A DNA stretch of 64,000 bases from Spinacia oleracea (GCF_020520425.1 NC_079489.1:88093810-88157809); one strand, 5' to 3'; shown: positions 35,941 to 48,020, counted from the stretch's first letter. Program-made: numbers and translations. The notes: generated by a model from the letters alone, not told the origin.

Positions 35941-37158
35941 ATTTTTTCTTTTGGCAACCAAGTAAGAGATTTTATTAATTACTTCAAGCAACAATACAAA
36001 CAAGCAAAAGGAGGCAACATCCAACTTTTGACCCAAAGCTAAGAATACTTAGCTAAAACCAACCCCAGCAAGCAATTACAAAGAGAAAAACCAATCTCTA
36101 TCTCTGGTACTAACTTTAGCACTAATGATATTCTGGATCCTGTATTTCACATCAGTTTGGATCCTCAAAACCACCTGAGCAACAGTGGGAACCTGCTGCA
36201 ACCAAACACTTGCATTTCTTGCCTTCCAGATGTGATAGACTAGACTAACTATTAGAGTATAAGCCACCCTTCTTCTGAAATCACCCTTGGAACATTTTTG
36301 GACTTTCTTGAGGAAAGAAATGAGACCTAGAGAGCTGCCCTGAACACCCAACCAGGAAGAAACCACTTCCTTGCAGTTGACACTAAAACAACACTCAAAG
36401 AAAAGGTGATCCCTGGTTTCAGGAGCATTGCCACAGATAGGACACATGTTATCAATACCAATACCAAACTGATGCAGTCTAGCTTTAGTTTTCAGCTTGT
36501 CATGGATAGCCAACCATAGAATGAATCTATGCTTAGGAATGGTGAGTCTATTCCAGATGTAGGTGGACCAGTTGACTTTATCTCCTCCCTCAATGAGTTT
36601 GGTGTACATTGCCTTAATTGAGTAACCAGGGGAGGAGAGCCATTGAGTAGAGAATCTCAAATTGCACCAGTGTTTAACTTGGCCAATATACTTCACCACC
36701 AAACTTGCTGTGGAGGAGGGGGTGAACTCAGCCCACACTTTTCTCTTAACATACACTGCATGCACCCACCTGACCCATAAATTATCTTGTTTCTTTGCCA
36801 CTGCCCATGCCAGCTTGCCCACTGCAGCTTGATTCCACAGAAGAAGGTTTCTAAACCCTAAACCACCATGAGATTTAGGCCAGCAAAGCTTATCCCATGC
36901 CACTGCACCAGGTCTACCATCATCATAAGAACCATGCCATAGGTAGGATATGCAAATAGCATTTATCTTTTTCAGCACAGCTTTAGGGAAAATGAACATT
37001 TGTGCCCAGTAAACACAAATGCTCATCAATACTGAATTAATTAGCTGAATTCTGCCAGCAAAAGAGATATGCCTAGAGCTCCATATTTTAATTCTGAGAG
37101 TCATTATTTCCACTAGAGCTTCACACTCACAACTTTTGAGCTTTCCAGTGCTGATAGG
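35941..37158 (-). mobile_element. LINE (L1-type) 3' part, cut by element C
   Basis: The element runs on the reverse strand. Its 3' end lies at about 35941, where the sequence reads as a short A-rich tail on that strand, and its body is cut at 37158 by the LTR of C. The missing 5' part should lie beyond C, outside the window. Confidence 0.85.
36076..37158 (-). CDS. LINE reverse transcriptase C-terminus with zinc-binding domain (5' truncated)
   Basis: An open frame of about 360 codons has no stop up to the insertion point of C. The start of the fragment shows the end of the RT domain (PISTGKL, RIKIWSSRHISFAGR). The linker YLWHG, GAVAWDKLCWPKSHGGLGFRN follows, then the zf-RVT domain with W-N-R-L-T-I-P-K-H-R-F, CPICGNAPETRDHLFFEC, and a C-terminal tail. 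In LINEs this protein nicks target DNA and copies the element RNA. The absence of stops over more than 1 kb suggests a fairly young insertion. An internal ATG at 37113 is just a methionine of the longer protein. Confidence 0.9.
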   Translation of the reverse strand, partial: PISTGKLKSCECEALVEIMTLRIKIWSSRHISFAGRIQLINSVLMSICVYWAQMFIFPKAVLKKINAICISYLWHGSYDDGRPGAVAWDKLCWPKSHGGLGFRNLLLWNQAAVGKLAWAVAKKQDNLWVRWVHAVYVKRKVWAEFTPSSTASLVVKYIGQVKHWCNLRFSTQWLSSPGYSIKAMYTKLIEGGDKVNWSTYIWNRLTIPKHRFILWLAIHDKLKTKARLHQFGIGIDNMCPICGNAPETRDHLFFECCFSVNCKEVVSSWLGVQGSSLGLISFLKKVQKCSKGDFRRRVAYTLIVSLVYHIWKARNASVWLQQVPTVAQVVLRIQTDVKYRIQNIISAKVSTRDRDWFFSL

Positions 37159-38544
37159 TGAAGGAAATAATGCCCTTGGTCCAAGTATGCATTTAATGTT
37201 AAGTCTAATAAATGCGGTTCAATATTAATTAACAAGTTAATAATTCAGTGAGATCAAGTGAGCTGAATGCCTAGCTAGAGGCCGCTTTAGTTCAAGTGGA
37301 ATTAATGATATTAATCCACAACTTACTCTTGACTGAACCCGTAGGGTCACACAAATAGTACGTAAACGGATCAAGTATTTAATGGAATTAAATACTCCAT
37401 CTATGGATATTCGGAATCGACGGATCTTGGTTTCAGTGGGAGCTAAGATCGTCAAAGGCAAACAATGAATACTCCGGAAACGATGATATTGCCGGAAACG
37501 GAAATATGGATCGTATCGGAAATATAAATATTATCCAAGTCGTAGATGTTGCCGAAAACGGAAACATGGTACGTATCGGAAAATATTATCGGAAATGGAA
37601 ATATTACCGGAATCTGAAATATTGTCGGAAACGGAAATATTGTGAATCGGAAATATTATTGGAATCGGAAAATAATTCCGGAAACGGAAATATTAAATAT
37701 TTGTTCGAAACGGAAATTAATTCCGGAATCGGAAATGTTAAATATTGTTCGTATCGGAAATGAATTCCGGAATCGGGAAATTAATCGGAAGCGCATCGTA
37801 CGAATTAGCATCGGACGAAAATTGCTAGACGAAGGCCCAACACGAAGCCAAGCCCGCGTCCAGCAAGCCAAGCGCGCCAACACAACGCAGCGAAGGCCAC
37901 GCCAGGCCCAGCGCAAGGCTAGGCTCAGCAAGGCCAAGGCGCGCGCGCACGAATGGGCTGCGAGCTGCGCTGCTCGCGTGGGCCGTAAGGCTTGCGTGGG
38001 CTGTGCGGCATGCTCGTGCTCGTGTGCGTTTGTGTTCGATACAAATCCTGAATCTAATGGGATTCGTTTAATGATTAATTCCTAATCCTAATAGATAGAA
38101 TTAGTTAAAAAGAGTTTTAATAAAATTATAATTAAGCTAATTAGTATCCTAATAGGATTTCAATTCCTTTTCCATACCCCTATAAATATGTGGCCTAGGT
38201 TCACAATTTAAGGACGAGTTTCAAGTATTCAGAGTGACATTTTGAGATCAAAATTCAGTCATATTGTTGCCCATATTAGCCGAAAATTCCTAGTACCTTA
38301 AGGGCGATTCTAGTTGGTGAATCTTAAGGCGGATCCGGACGTGCTGTGGACTTTCTACGGAGAGACGACACTTGGAGTCTTAAAGACTTGTTCTTGTTCG
38401 GTTCTGGCGCAACTAGGGAGGGCATGCTACAAAGTGTACGTATGCATCCTAGACTAATTATTTGATTATGTGCAATTAATTTGAATCCTAGCATATAGGT
38501 TTTTCCGCATGATTTATGTTGTTCATATGTATCATAACCTAACA
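37159..38544 (+). repeat. 5' LTR of element C
   Basis: 1386 bp, TGAAGG..AACA. The GGAA minisatellite lies at about 37474-37790, the GC-rich part at 37810-38040 and the TATA box at 38181-38188. Downstream of the TATA box it differs in many places from the B LTR and matches the inverted LTR at 6620-7819. Confidence 0.92.
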
Positions 38545-40509
38545 GTGGTATCACGAGCCTCTTTTTAATTGCATGATCAATAATTGCTTAACATGGTTAA
38601 ATTTTACAAATTTGCAAAGAATTAAAAGGGGTGATTAATTTTCGTAATTGTTAATTAATTGCAAATTGCGTTTATTTAATGATATGTACGCAGTTTTTCG
38701 GCAGTTTCTTCGTTACTCAACCAAATCGAGTGATTTTTGTGTCAATTCCGCATGTAAAAGGCATTATAAAATTTTGACAAAAACACCAATTTTCTGCCGA
38801 ACCCAGGATTCCCAAATTCGAAGCCTAACTATGACTTTTCGGAGGTTTTAGTTTTTCGAACGCAAAAGTTTGTAATTTTAAGATGTTAAATTGAATATTT
38901 GTGATTCTTGTTGTTAAATCTTGAATTTTTTATTGACCTACTGTATATGTTTAACAAATTTGAATGCCTAAGCTTGTTAAATATACAACCTAATTTGTAA
39001 TTGTAATTAATTTGGTGAAATTCGAATAATTTAGAATTTGATTTGATTTTCATAATTAATTGACGATTTAATTAGGTATCCATGATTAAAAACCACCATA
39101 AAAATTGTTAATTTGTGATAAATTTTAAATTTTTTTGACCTATATTTGAATCCATGTTAATCGGAAATTAATTGATTAATAAATTTTCGATTTTTCGCCC
39201 TAAAATTATGAAATTAATATGATTTATTAATTTGTCATTAATTTTGAATTAAAAATTTTAAATTTTTATGAAAAACGCTCATAAATGTTGCACGCACAAA
39301 GCAATGGACGTTACGTGTTACCCTTAAGGGGTGTTGTATAGTGCGGGCACGCGACGACGAGCAAGGGAGCTCGTCGCCCGTGTGGTACAAATGCAGCGAG
39401 CGACAAGCAAGGCGCGCGCGCAAGGCCCGGGCCTGGGCGTATGTGCTGTGCGGTGGGCGAGGGCGATGGGGCAAGGCACAAGCGACGAGCGAGACGCGTG
39501 TGGGCAGCGATGGTGCTGCGCCACAGCGTGCCTGGCTCGCCCAAGCAGACGCGACGAAGCACAGGGGCTGCGCGCAGCGTGGCCAGCGATGGCTGCGTGT
39601 GCGTGTGCAGCGATCGGTCGAACGGGGCGCAGAAGCCTCGTGGCTCGATGGGGCTTGGGCGCAAGCCCAAGTGCCTCGTCTTGCTACGATTGATACGTTT
39701 TGATTTTAATTTTAGATTTTCAGTTCGGAAATAATTTTAATTAACTTTAAAATTAATAATTGAAATTGTTTTCTCGGAATTTAATTTTGATTATTATAAT
39801 TATTATAAATTTTAATTTATACTAATTATTTTACTAAAATTAAAACCTTGAATTAATTTAAATTCATTTAATTAAACTGAAAAATAAATTAAATGGATTC
39901 GATTATAATTTTATATGAGCTTTAAATTTTAATTAAACTTGTATGTTTCCGGTTAGACTAGAAATACAATTTTATGTTTAAAATTAGTAAAGCATATAAA
40001 GTTATTGGTTTAAGTGGGAGCCTTTAGTCATAAACTCTTGATTAGGTCTACAATCCTTTAAGGTTAAAACAACTTGATTAGAATTAATAAGGACTGAATA
40101 ATTGGTAGATTATTGGTGCCCTTAATTAATTACTGCAAATATTTATGTGATGCATTACAATGTGTTTTTACTAACCAGCTTTGTGGGCCATTCATGATAA
40201 TGAATGGGTGAATGGTATATATTGTATATGTACTGTTTTGCAGGTTAATGAAAGTGACTAGTATGGCCCAAATAGGATAGAAAATATAGTCTGCGTACCA
40301 TTAATTTGAATGTAATATTGGTCTAATGCACCAAAGTTTTTTCAATTTAAATATGGTCTGCGTACCATCAAATAGTTGTAATTAGTTTAAATTATAGCTG
40401 ATCCTATTTGAAGAAAATGGCGCCTCCCATGGTGAAATTCAAGACGGAGTTTCCAATCCATTTTCAAGACGGACTTTGAAGTTGAAGCTTCAAGATGAAG
40501 TCGGGCCAT
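38545..40509 (+). other. Primer binding site and leader of element C, first part
   Basis: The primer binding site TGGTATCACGAGCC lies at 38546-38559. The AT-rich leader follows, with a GC-rich island at about 39330-39700 that ends in the same GCAA-loop hairpin as in A (39654-39671). The leader is broken at 40509 and resumes at 47354. Confidence 0.8.
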
Positions 40510-40529
40510 CACTAGTAGAAAAAACCCTT

Positions 40530-40905
40530 GTTGCAGCGGGCTTTTAGACCCCTGTTGCAGCGTACATCGTATGCTGCAACTGGGGGGCCTGCAACAAGTA
40601 TTGACTTGTTGCAGCGTACAATGTACGCTGCGAAAAGTACTTTTTTGCAGCGTACATTTGCATGTACGCTGCAACAAGTGTGTAAAATTAGGCAAAATTC
40701 AAGACTTGTTGCAGCGTACAAAATGATGTACGCTGCAACAGACTGGTTTGTTGCAGCGGGCTTTTATTTGTACGCTGCAACAAAGCCCGCTGCAACAAAC
40801 CAGTCTGTTGCAGCGTACATCATTTTGTACGCTGCAACAAGTCTTGATTTTTGCCTAATTTTACACACTTGTTGCAGCGAACAAGTATATGCCCCCTGCA
40901 ACAAA
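40530..40905. repeat. Left subterminal repeats and long palindrome of the CACTA element
   Basis: About ten copies of gttgcagcg(ta)c in both orientations. Two inverted arms of nearly 100 bp (40668-40766 and 40783-40880) pair with very few mismatches. The right end of the element holds a shorter set at about 47104-47340. Confidence 0.85.
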
Positions 40906-41384
40906 GCTGTGCTTTTGGCGGGAAAATTTTAGTTTTATTTATCTATACCTAGGGTGTCTTGCACCAAATATAGGAACCTGTCAACAACAATAAATAAAAT
41001 ATCGCAACCTGTAGAACAAATATAAAAAATAATAACTGGTGTTTTGTATACATCCCAAAACCAAAGTGCACGTACTACATTCAAAATATATATCCCAAAA
41101 CCAAAGTGCACGTACTACATTCAAATATACGTTCCAATTTCAATGTACGCATACATTTTAATGGAAACGATTGTTCTATAACAACTAAACCACCTCGATC
41201 AAGCGCGCTCAAGCCAATAGTAAATACTTGCGGGTAAAACACTTAGCCCGTTGCTCACGAACCACATCAATTTCCTCACTAGTATAGGCGCATTCCTCGG
41301 AGTGTAGACCTTTACAAAAACAGAAATTTCAACTAAGCATTAGATTAAATTCAAATTAAATATCACACTTTAACATTCAAGCAA

Positions 41385-43690
41385 CTAATAACAATGTCCT
41401 AATAGTCTTGGAAACTTAAAGCTAAGCATATTAATCATGTAAAAGGTATAAAATGAATTCTTAGGTTATGTAGCTCAAATTTGGGAGCGAAAATGTCATT
41501 TTAGCCTAAATAAAACCTATAACGACCCAATGAGCCTTAAATGTGCGTAAATAGATTGGAATGAGTCTTAGAAAGTTAAAACTATGCATATTAAACATGT
41601 AAAAAGTTTAAAATGAGTCATTAGGTTCTTTAGTTCAAAGTTGGGAGCGAAAATGTCAATCCAGCCTAAATAAGACCTATAACGACCCAATGAACCTTAA
41701 ATGTGCATAAATAGATTGGAACGAGTCTTGGAAACTTAAAGCTAAGTATATTAATCATTTAAAAGGTTTAAAATGAGTCCTTAGGTTCTTTATTTCAAAT
41801 TTGGGAGAGAAAATGCTCATTTTAGCCTAAATATGGCCAAAAACGACCAAACAAACCTTAAATGTGCATAAATAGATTGGAATAAGTCTTGGAAACTTCA
41901 AACTAAGCATATTAATCATGTACAAAGTTTAAAATAAGTCCTTAGGTTATTGAGTTCAAATTTGGGAGCGAAAATATCATTTTAGCCTAAATATGACCTA
42001 TAACGAACCAATGAGCCTTAAATGTGCATTAATAGATTCGAATGAGTCTTAGAAAGTTAAAACTATGCATATTAAACATGTAAAAAGTTTAAAATGAGTC
42101 ATTAGGTTCTTTAGTTCAAAGTTGGGAGCGAAAATGTCAATCCAGCCTAAATAAGACCTATAACGACCCAATGAACCTTAAATGTGCATAAATAGATTGG
42201 AACGAGTCTTGGAAACTTAAAGCTAAGTATATTAATCATTTAAAAGGTTTAAAATGAGTCCTTAGGTTCTTTATTTCAAATTTGGGAGAGAAAATGCTCA
42301 TTTTAGCCTAAATATGACCTATAACGACCCAATGAGCCTATAGGTGCATAAATAGATTGGAACGAGTCTTAGATCGTTAAAATTATGCATATTAAACATG
42401 TAATAAGTTTTAAATGAGTCCTTAGGTTCTTTATTTTAAAGTTGGGAGCGAAAATGCCTTATTTTAGCCTAGATATGACCTAGAACGATCAAACAAGCAT
42501 TAAATGGGTATAAGTAGATTAGAATAAGTCCTAGAAACTCAAAACTAAGCTTATTAATCATATAATAATTTAAAAATGAGTCCTTAGGTTCTTAAGTTCA
42601 AAGTTGGGAGCGAAAATGTCATTTTAGCCTAAATATGACCTAAAACGACACAATGAGCCTTAAATGTGCATAAATGGATTGGAATGAGTCCTAGAAAGTT
42701 AAAAATAAGCATATAAAACATTTAGTAAGTTTAAAATGAGTCCTTAGGTTCTTTGGTTCATAGTTGGGAGCGAAAATGTCATTTTAGCCTAAATATGTCC
42801 TATAACGACCAAACAAGCCTTAAATGTGTATAAGTAGTTAGAATAAGTCTTAGAAACTTAAAACTAAGCATATTAAACATGTAATAAGTTTAAAATAAGT
42901 CCTTAGGTTCTTTATTTTAAAGTTGGGATCGAAAATGCCTTATTTTATCCTAAATATGACCTATAACGATCAAACAAGCATTAAATGGGAATAAGTAGAT
43001 TAGAATAAGTCTTAGAAACTTAAAACTAAGCATATTTATCATATAATAAGTTTAAAATGAGTCATTAGGTTCTTAAGTTCAAAGTTGGGAGCGAAAATGT
43101 CATTTTAGCCTAAATATGACCCATAACGACACAATGAGCCTTAAATGTGCATAAATGGATTGGAATGAGTCCTAGAAAGTTAAAAATAAGCATATAAAAC
43201 ATTTAGTAAGTTTAAAATGAGTCCTTAGGTTCTTTGGTTCATAGTTGGGACCTATAACGACCAAACAAGTCTCAAATGTGCATAATAGATAGGATTGAGT
43301 CTTGAAAAGTTAAAAATAATCATATGAATCATGTAATAAGTTTGAAATTAGTTTTTAAGTTCGTTAGATCAAAGTTGGGAGCGAAAATGTCATTTTAGCC
43401 TAAATATGACCTATAACGGCCAAAGAAGTCATGAATGTGCATAAATAGATTGGATTAAGTCTTGTAAAGTTAAAACTAATCATATAAAACATTTAATATG
43501 TTTAAAATGAGTCCTAAGGTTCTTTATTTCATATTTGGGAGCAAAAAAGCCTCATTTTAGCCTAATATGACCTATAACGACCAAACAAGCCTTAAATTTG
43601 CATAAGTAGATTGGAATGAGTGTTAGAAAGTTAAAACTATTCATATTAAACATGTAATAAGTGTAATACTCTGAGAAAATATGTAGCTTT
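41385..43690. repeat. Satellite-like tandem array, ~160-bp unit, inside the CACTA element
   Basis: The landmark gttgggagcgaaaatg recurs near 41483, 41643, 41803, 41963, 42123, 42283, 42444, 42604, 42765, 42926 and 43086, then irregularly to about 43560, giving 14-15 units. Stretches of more than 250 bp are repeated almost exactly 480 bp apart (for example 41560-41830 and 42040-42310), so triplets were amplified as a block. It is non-coding. Confidence 0.9.
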
Positions 43691-43918
43691 TCCTATTTGG
43701 TTTATTGTTCACAAATCAGGATCTTTGGACAACAACAAATGCTTATTAATCCAAGAAGCTTTTCCTATTTGGTTAAAACCCACACATTATTCACAATCTT
43801 CAACTTTTGTGATAATCATAAATCATAATGGACAAGCACTGTAGAATAGAGGTAGTCTAGATGCCTGAAAAACCTATAGCCTGGATATCGAACCTCCTAG
43901 TTAGATGAAAGCTCATAC

Positions 43919-44766
43919 CTGACCAGATGCGGCCAATCCATCAGTTAAAAGAGAGACAGCCAACCACACTTGCATACAGATTTGATGAGCAGCCATAGCT
44001 AGAGGACCTTGACGAGCAGCCATCGAGGTCCCAATCGTCATAGTTATCAAAACAGCCACAGTTCTTCCAATCAGAAATCCACCTGGAAAAAAGGTAAACA
44101 TAAGGAAACAGACGGCAATCCAAACATGTACGAGTAACACTTTAAGTAGGTACAAACAATGGCCACTTAAGCAGACTAATTTAAGAAGTTTGTAATGGTG
44201 ATTATTAAGTAGAAGGTTATTAAAATCAATGTGTTGGATAAAGAATCAAAAACAGAAAATAACCATAAACATTTCTCTGACACTCACCAGATTTTAAATA
44301 GACCCCAAACTTCAGATCTCCAAATTTTGGAGGTAATAATATTACTCTCTTGCTAAGAAACCAAATCATCAAGAAGCTACCTATGTATCTGGAGCACAAA
44401 CAAGCAGCATGATTACCAATATAGTTAAAAGAAAGCCGACTAACAGACTTCAGGAAGAAAGTGCATACTGAGACACAACAGTGGCAGTGGCTGTTCCAGT
44501 GACACCCATCTGAAAATAATTTATGAAAAGCGGGAACAGAAAAACAGCTGCAAGATTGGCAACACCTGCATGCAGATCATCAATGTACAGACATAAAAAG
44601 TCAAAAAGTCAATATCTACACCTGCATTGGCCGTATCTGATCCCACAATAGAATTCAGTGAAGATTTACCAGTAGGACTATTAGAAAGAGCTAGCTGGCT
44701 AATCTGAGAAGTAGCAGACTCCAGAAATTGCTTTAAATTTGGATCTTTAACATCTGTCTCCTCCAT
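43919..44766 (-). pseudogene. Captured exons of a plastid-type MATE transporter gene (DTX44/45-like)
   Basis: On the reverse strand, in order: a possible exon with EETDVKDPNLKQFLES (44766 to about 44620); 44565 to about 44467 (VANLAAVFLFPLF, MGVTGTATATVVSQY); 44380-44288 (FLMIWFLSKRVILLPP, FGDLKFGVYLKSG); and 44082-43919 (GFLIGRTVAVLI, TSMAARQGPLAMAAHQICMQ). Exon borders carry AG and GT signals and phases fit between the last two, so the introns were copied along with the exons. It covers only the middle of the ~550-residue MATE family (multidrug/toxin or metabolite exporters with 12 membrane segments). There is no start or end. Confidence 0.85.
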
Positions 44767-45641
44767 ATCCTCATCAGCTGAATATTTTGAGTTCTTAGCT
44801 CTATGAACGACAGCTTACCAAAGCCGAATTAACTAATCAATCTTCTGTTAAAAACTTAAAACATATATACAAATGGGGGGGGGGGGGGATTATACTATTT
44901 TGAGATTGAGGCTATCACGAATGATTTATTTTCAGGGATGAAGAAGCTATGCTGACCTAAAAATTATACTCACAAGCCAGAATGATTATCACCCGGAATC
45001 TACACTACAACAAACTAATAACCGACCTTACATATCATATGGAAAAATGGTAGCTGCAAAGAGATCATTGACTTCTTGGACTCTACCGAGATCTCACAAC
45101 TTTATGAGAACAACTGGGTACGACCTCTAAGAATAGTACTTTCATGAAAAAAATTGTTACACTTTCAAATTAGGATGTCTTTTAAGCAAAAAGCTTGTAA
45201 TGTGGAACAGAGATGAAGGCCAAAATATAATCATAACGGGAAGACCAGAACTCGTCATCAAAACATGATTTGGAATAAAGCAAGGGAAGTTAAGCCAAAC
45301 CAATGAGTCAGTGACAACAACTGTACACTACCTCACTAAGTCTATATACAGGAAAATCTAGCAGAGGATGCGCATAGAAAATAGTTGCATTGTTACATTG
45401 ATTTATTTTGTCAGTGTCTCTCACATACTCCTACCATGTTAGGCCTAGCTACAGTGACTGGACAAACGAATTGAACAAACAAATTAAACAAACCGTAAAA
45501 ACAAATTGAACAAACCCTAAAAACGAATTGAACAAACGAATTGAACCCTAAAAACGAATTGAAAAAATGAATTGAAGAAACGAATTGAACAAACCCTAAA
45601 AAAGAATTGAACAAACGCAAAGAACCCTAAAAACGAATTGA
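44767..45641. other. CACTA cargo: unrecognised DNA, poly-G run and short tandem repeats
   Basis: A run of G (44875-44888) and an array of acgaattgaacaaac/ccctaaaa units at about 45450-45640 stand out. I see no protein similarity. The segment could include further intron of the captured MATE gene. Confidence 0.45.
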
Positions 45642-45771
45642 AAAACCCTAATTCTTAAAACAAAAATCAGGTAAACGAATCGAGCAAACCTAAAAGAGGG
45701 GACAGGTAGCCGCGGCGAAGAGGTTGACGGAAAATAGGACGCGAGCAACTTTCTTTCTTGAAACCACCGGC
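45642..45771 (+). repeat. 130-bp direct repeat, copy 1 (CACTA interior)
   Basis: Begins aaaaccctaattcttaaaac and ends gaaaccaccggc. Copy 2 lies at 46783-46912 and is the same length with about one difference (aggacgcg against aggaagcg). Confidence 0.9.
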
Positions 45772-46782
45772 TCATGTTTCATTATCCAATCCCACATCTA
45801 ATAAGACCACACCAAATATACTTGTGGAAGAAATCAAATTACTAGTCGTCTTATAATAAACAATGATTACATTCATGATACACAGACTACCAAATAAACA
45901 AAAATATCACATAAATGGAGGAAAAGATTGGCATTAGAATGCAGAACAATGAAATCCAACTATCTAATGGAACCAATTACTAAAATTTTGTATATATTTG
46001 ATTTCCAGAATTCCTTGCTTTTCTACACAGTAACTGGTTGCAACATGTAATTATCTTTGCTCAGGAGTTTCTTAGCATAGGAAAAATAACACATGAAAAT
46101 GAGATCCTCTATTAACCAAACCATACAATCGAATCTATGAACTGAATCCCCAATTAAAAGCTGACCCATGGTTCCTTTGCCAATCCCCCCCACATAAAAG
46201 GCTTTAAATTCAATCAAAACAAACAAATTCACAAGCATAACCAACTCAATTATACAGTAGCTCACACTTTATCATTACTTAATGGAAAAACCCAGTTAAT
46301 GATGTTCAAATTCGCAGCAACAACAACAACAACAAAGAAAACTGAAATTGTGCATAAATTAAGGTGCTTAAGAGAAAATTTTACCCATTGTTAATTTGGC
46401 GACGTTTGGAGTCGACATATTTGCTCAATCGAACCGCCTTCCTTTTCCGCACATCAAGAATAGGACTCAAACAAACAAAAAAAATTAAATGTATGAATCC
46501 ACCAAAATCAAGTTCCGCAATTCCAATTGATTAGAAATTGCAACTCGACATCTACAATACCAAAACCTAGTTGTGAAATTGGAATCGAAATCAAAAGGCA
46601 GAATGATGATAAAAACTGTACCTGGATTTCTTCCCGGTGTCGAATTCATGTGCATTTATTCGAGTTAGACGATGGGCATCTCTGCACCAACCCAAACCCT
46701 TTTCTTCCCCAATTCCCTTTTCCATTAAATCTCTTTCTCTCTCGCTTCTAAATTTGGCGCGTCACTTTAGGATCAGATTTTT
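45772..46782 (-). other. CACTA cargo between direct repeats; possible captured exon
   Basis: On the reverse strand near 46387-46480 a short frame with basic residues (RKRKAVRLSKYVDS) is followed by ATGG/GTAAAA, which looks like an exon with a donor site. I cannot name the source gene. A CT-rich leader-like stretch lies just upstream on that strand. Confidence 0.3.
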
Positions 46783-46912
46783 AAAACCCTAATTCTTAAA
46801 ACAAAAATCAGGTAAACGAATCGAGCAAACCTAAAAGAGGGGACAGGTAGCCGCGGCGAAGAGGTTGACGGAAAATAGGAAGCGAGCAACTTTCTTTCTT
46901 GAAACCACCGGC
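46783..46912 (+). repeat. 130-bp direct repeat, copy 2 (CACTA interior)
   Basis: Nearly identical to 45642-45771. The ~1.0 kb between them is present only once. Confidence 0.9.
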
Positions 46913-47353
46913 GCGAGCAAGCTAAGTTTTTCCTTGGAACCAACGGCCGAGCAAGCTAATAGGTGGCCTCTGGCGAGGAGGCTAGAACCACCGACGAAGA
47001 GAAAGGGTTTTTTTTTGAGGGGATGACGCAGGGAAAGTTAAGGGAGAAGAAGGGAGTTGAGAGTGAGAGATGCTTAATTTGTTTTGAATTAGTTTCAACG
47101 AATATTGCAGCGAAATTTTTTTTACCCGGGTTATTGCAGGGGGCTTTAACAAGTACGCTGCAACAAAAACGAGCTATTGCAGCGGGCTTTTAAAATGTAC
47201 GCTGCAACAAACTTTTTTGCAGGGAACAATTAAATTGTACGCTGCAATAACCCTTTAAAGGGTTTGACCCGCGTTGACCGACTGGTTGTTGAAGCGTATT
47301 AACACATGTACGCTGCAACAAGGGGGTTGCAACAGGGGTTTTTTCTACTAGTG

Positions 47354-48020
47354 CATACTAGATCACATTTATATCTTATGCATGTTTTAAGTTATTTATT
47401 GCTTTTAAATATGTCTTAATTATGCATGAGATTATGGCTTGATTATGTTGCATGATTAAGGATTTTAGTTCACTTAAAATCTAACCTACATAGTAAGAGC
47501 CTTAAGTTCCAAACTTAAAAATCGAGTTAAAAGGTGCCATGCCAAAATAACACTTACTTGGATAACCTTTACATCAATCTTAGTAATAGTTTTCCGCCAT
47601 AGCGAGGTGTTACTTATTGATTCTAAAGGGGTAAGGTACACAAATAATTGAGAGTACATGTTAGTTTTGGTGAAACTCAACGATATAAGTAAGGAGTCCT
47701 TTTATGTCGTGGAAAATTCGATAGGTTTACCTAATAAGTTCTTAGACGTACCTATCAACCAAGAGTAGTTTCTAGACTATTAGCAAAAGGCTTTTGCTTA
47801 CCTAATTTTTTTTAGAATTGAGTCTAAATACATAATGTGCTTAATTCTTCAATGGTTTTAGGGTCTTGGAATCATTTTATTCACACCTGCCGGAACACAT
47901 AACTTGAATAAAATGCTTAATAAACATTAAATTATGCATGCATGCTAGAATTTGAGTTTATTAAGAGAAACTGTGAATGATTATTTATTTGTTTATTCTT
48001 TTTCAATTGTAGTTTTAACT
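47354..48020 (+). other. Leader of element C, second part
   Basis: Continues the leader after the CACTA insertion and matches 15514-16164 in B. It ends at the gag start. Confidence 0.85.

Larger units (their letters stand above)
40510..47353. mobile_element. Non-autonomous CACTA (En/Spm) transposon with captured gene fragments
   Basis: The ends read CACTAGTAGAAAAAACCC and the inverse gggttttttctactagtg, flanked by the 3-bp duplication cat (40507-40509 and 47354-47356). Removing it restores the leader of C exactly as in B. Both ends carry many subterminal copies of ttgcagcgtac/gtacgctgcaa, the binding-site pattern of CACTA transposases. It is 6844 bp long. No transposase frame is present. Its cargo is a 160-bp repeat array, exons of a MATE transporter and other AT-rich text. 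Confidence 0.95.

Noticed and set aside
41385..43690. 160-bp array as a centromere satellite locus
   Set aside because: Only about 2.3 kb long and wholly inside a CACTA element; a link to satellites remains a hypothesis listed above.
46023..46265. 80-codon reverse frame in the CACTA cargo
   Set aside because: No similarity and no splice context; hydrophobic composition expected from AT-rich DNA.
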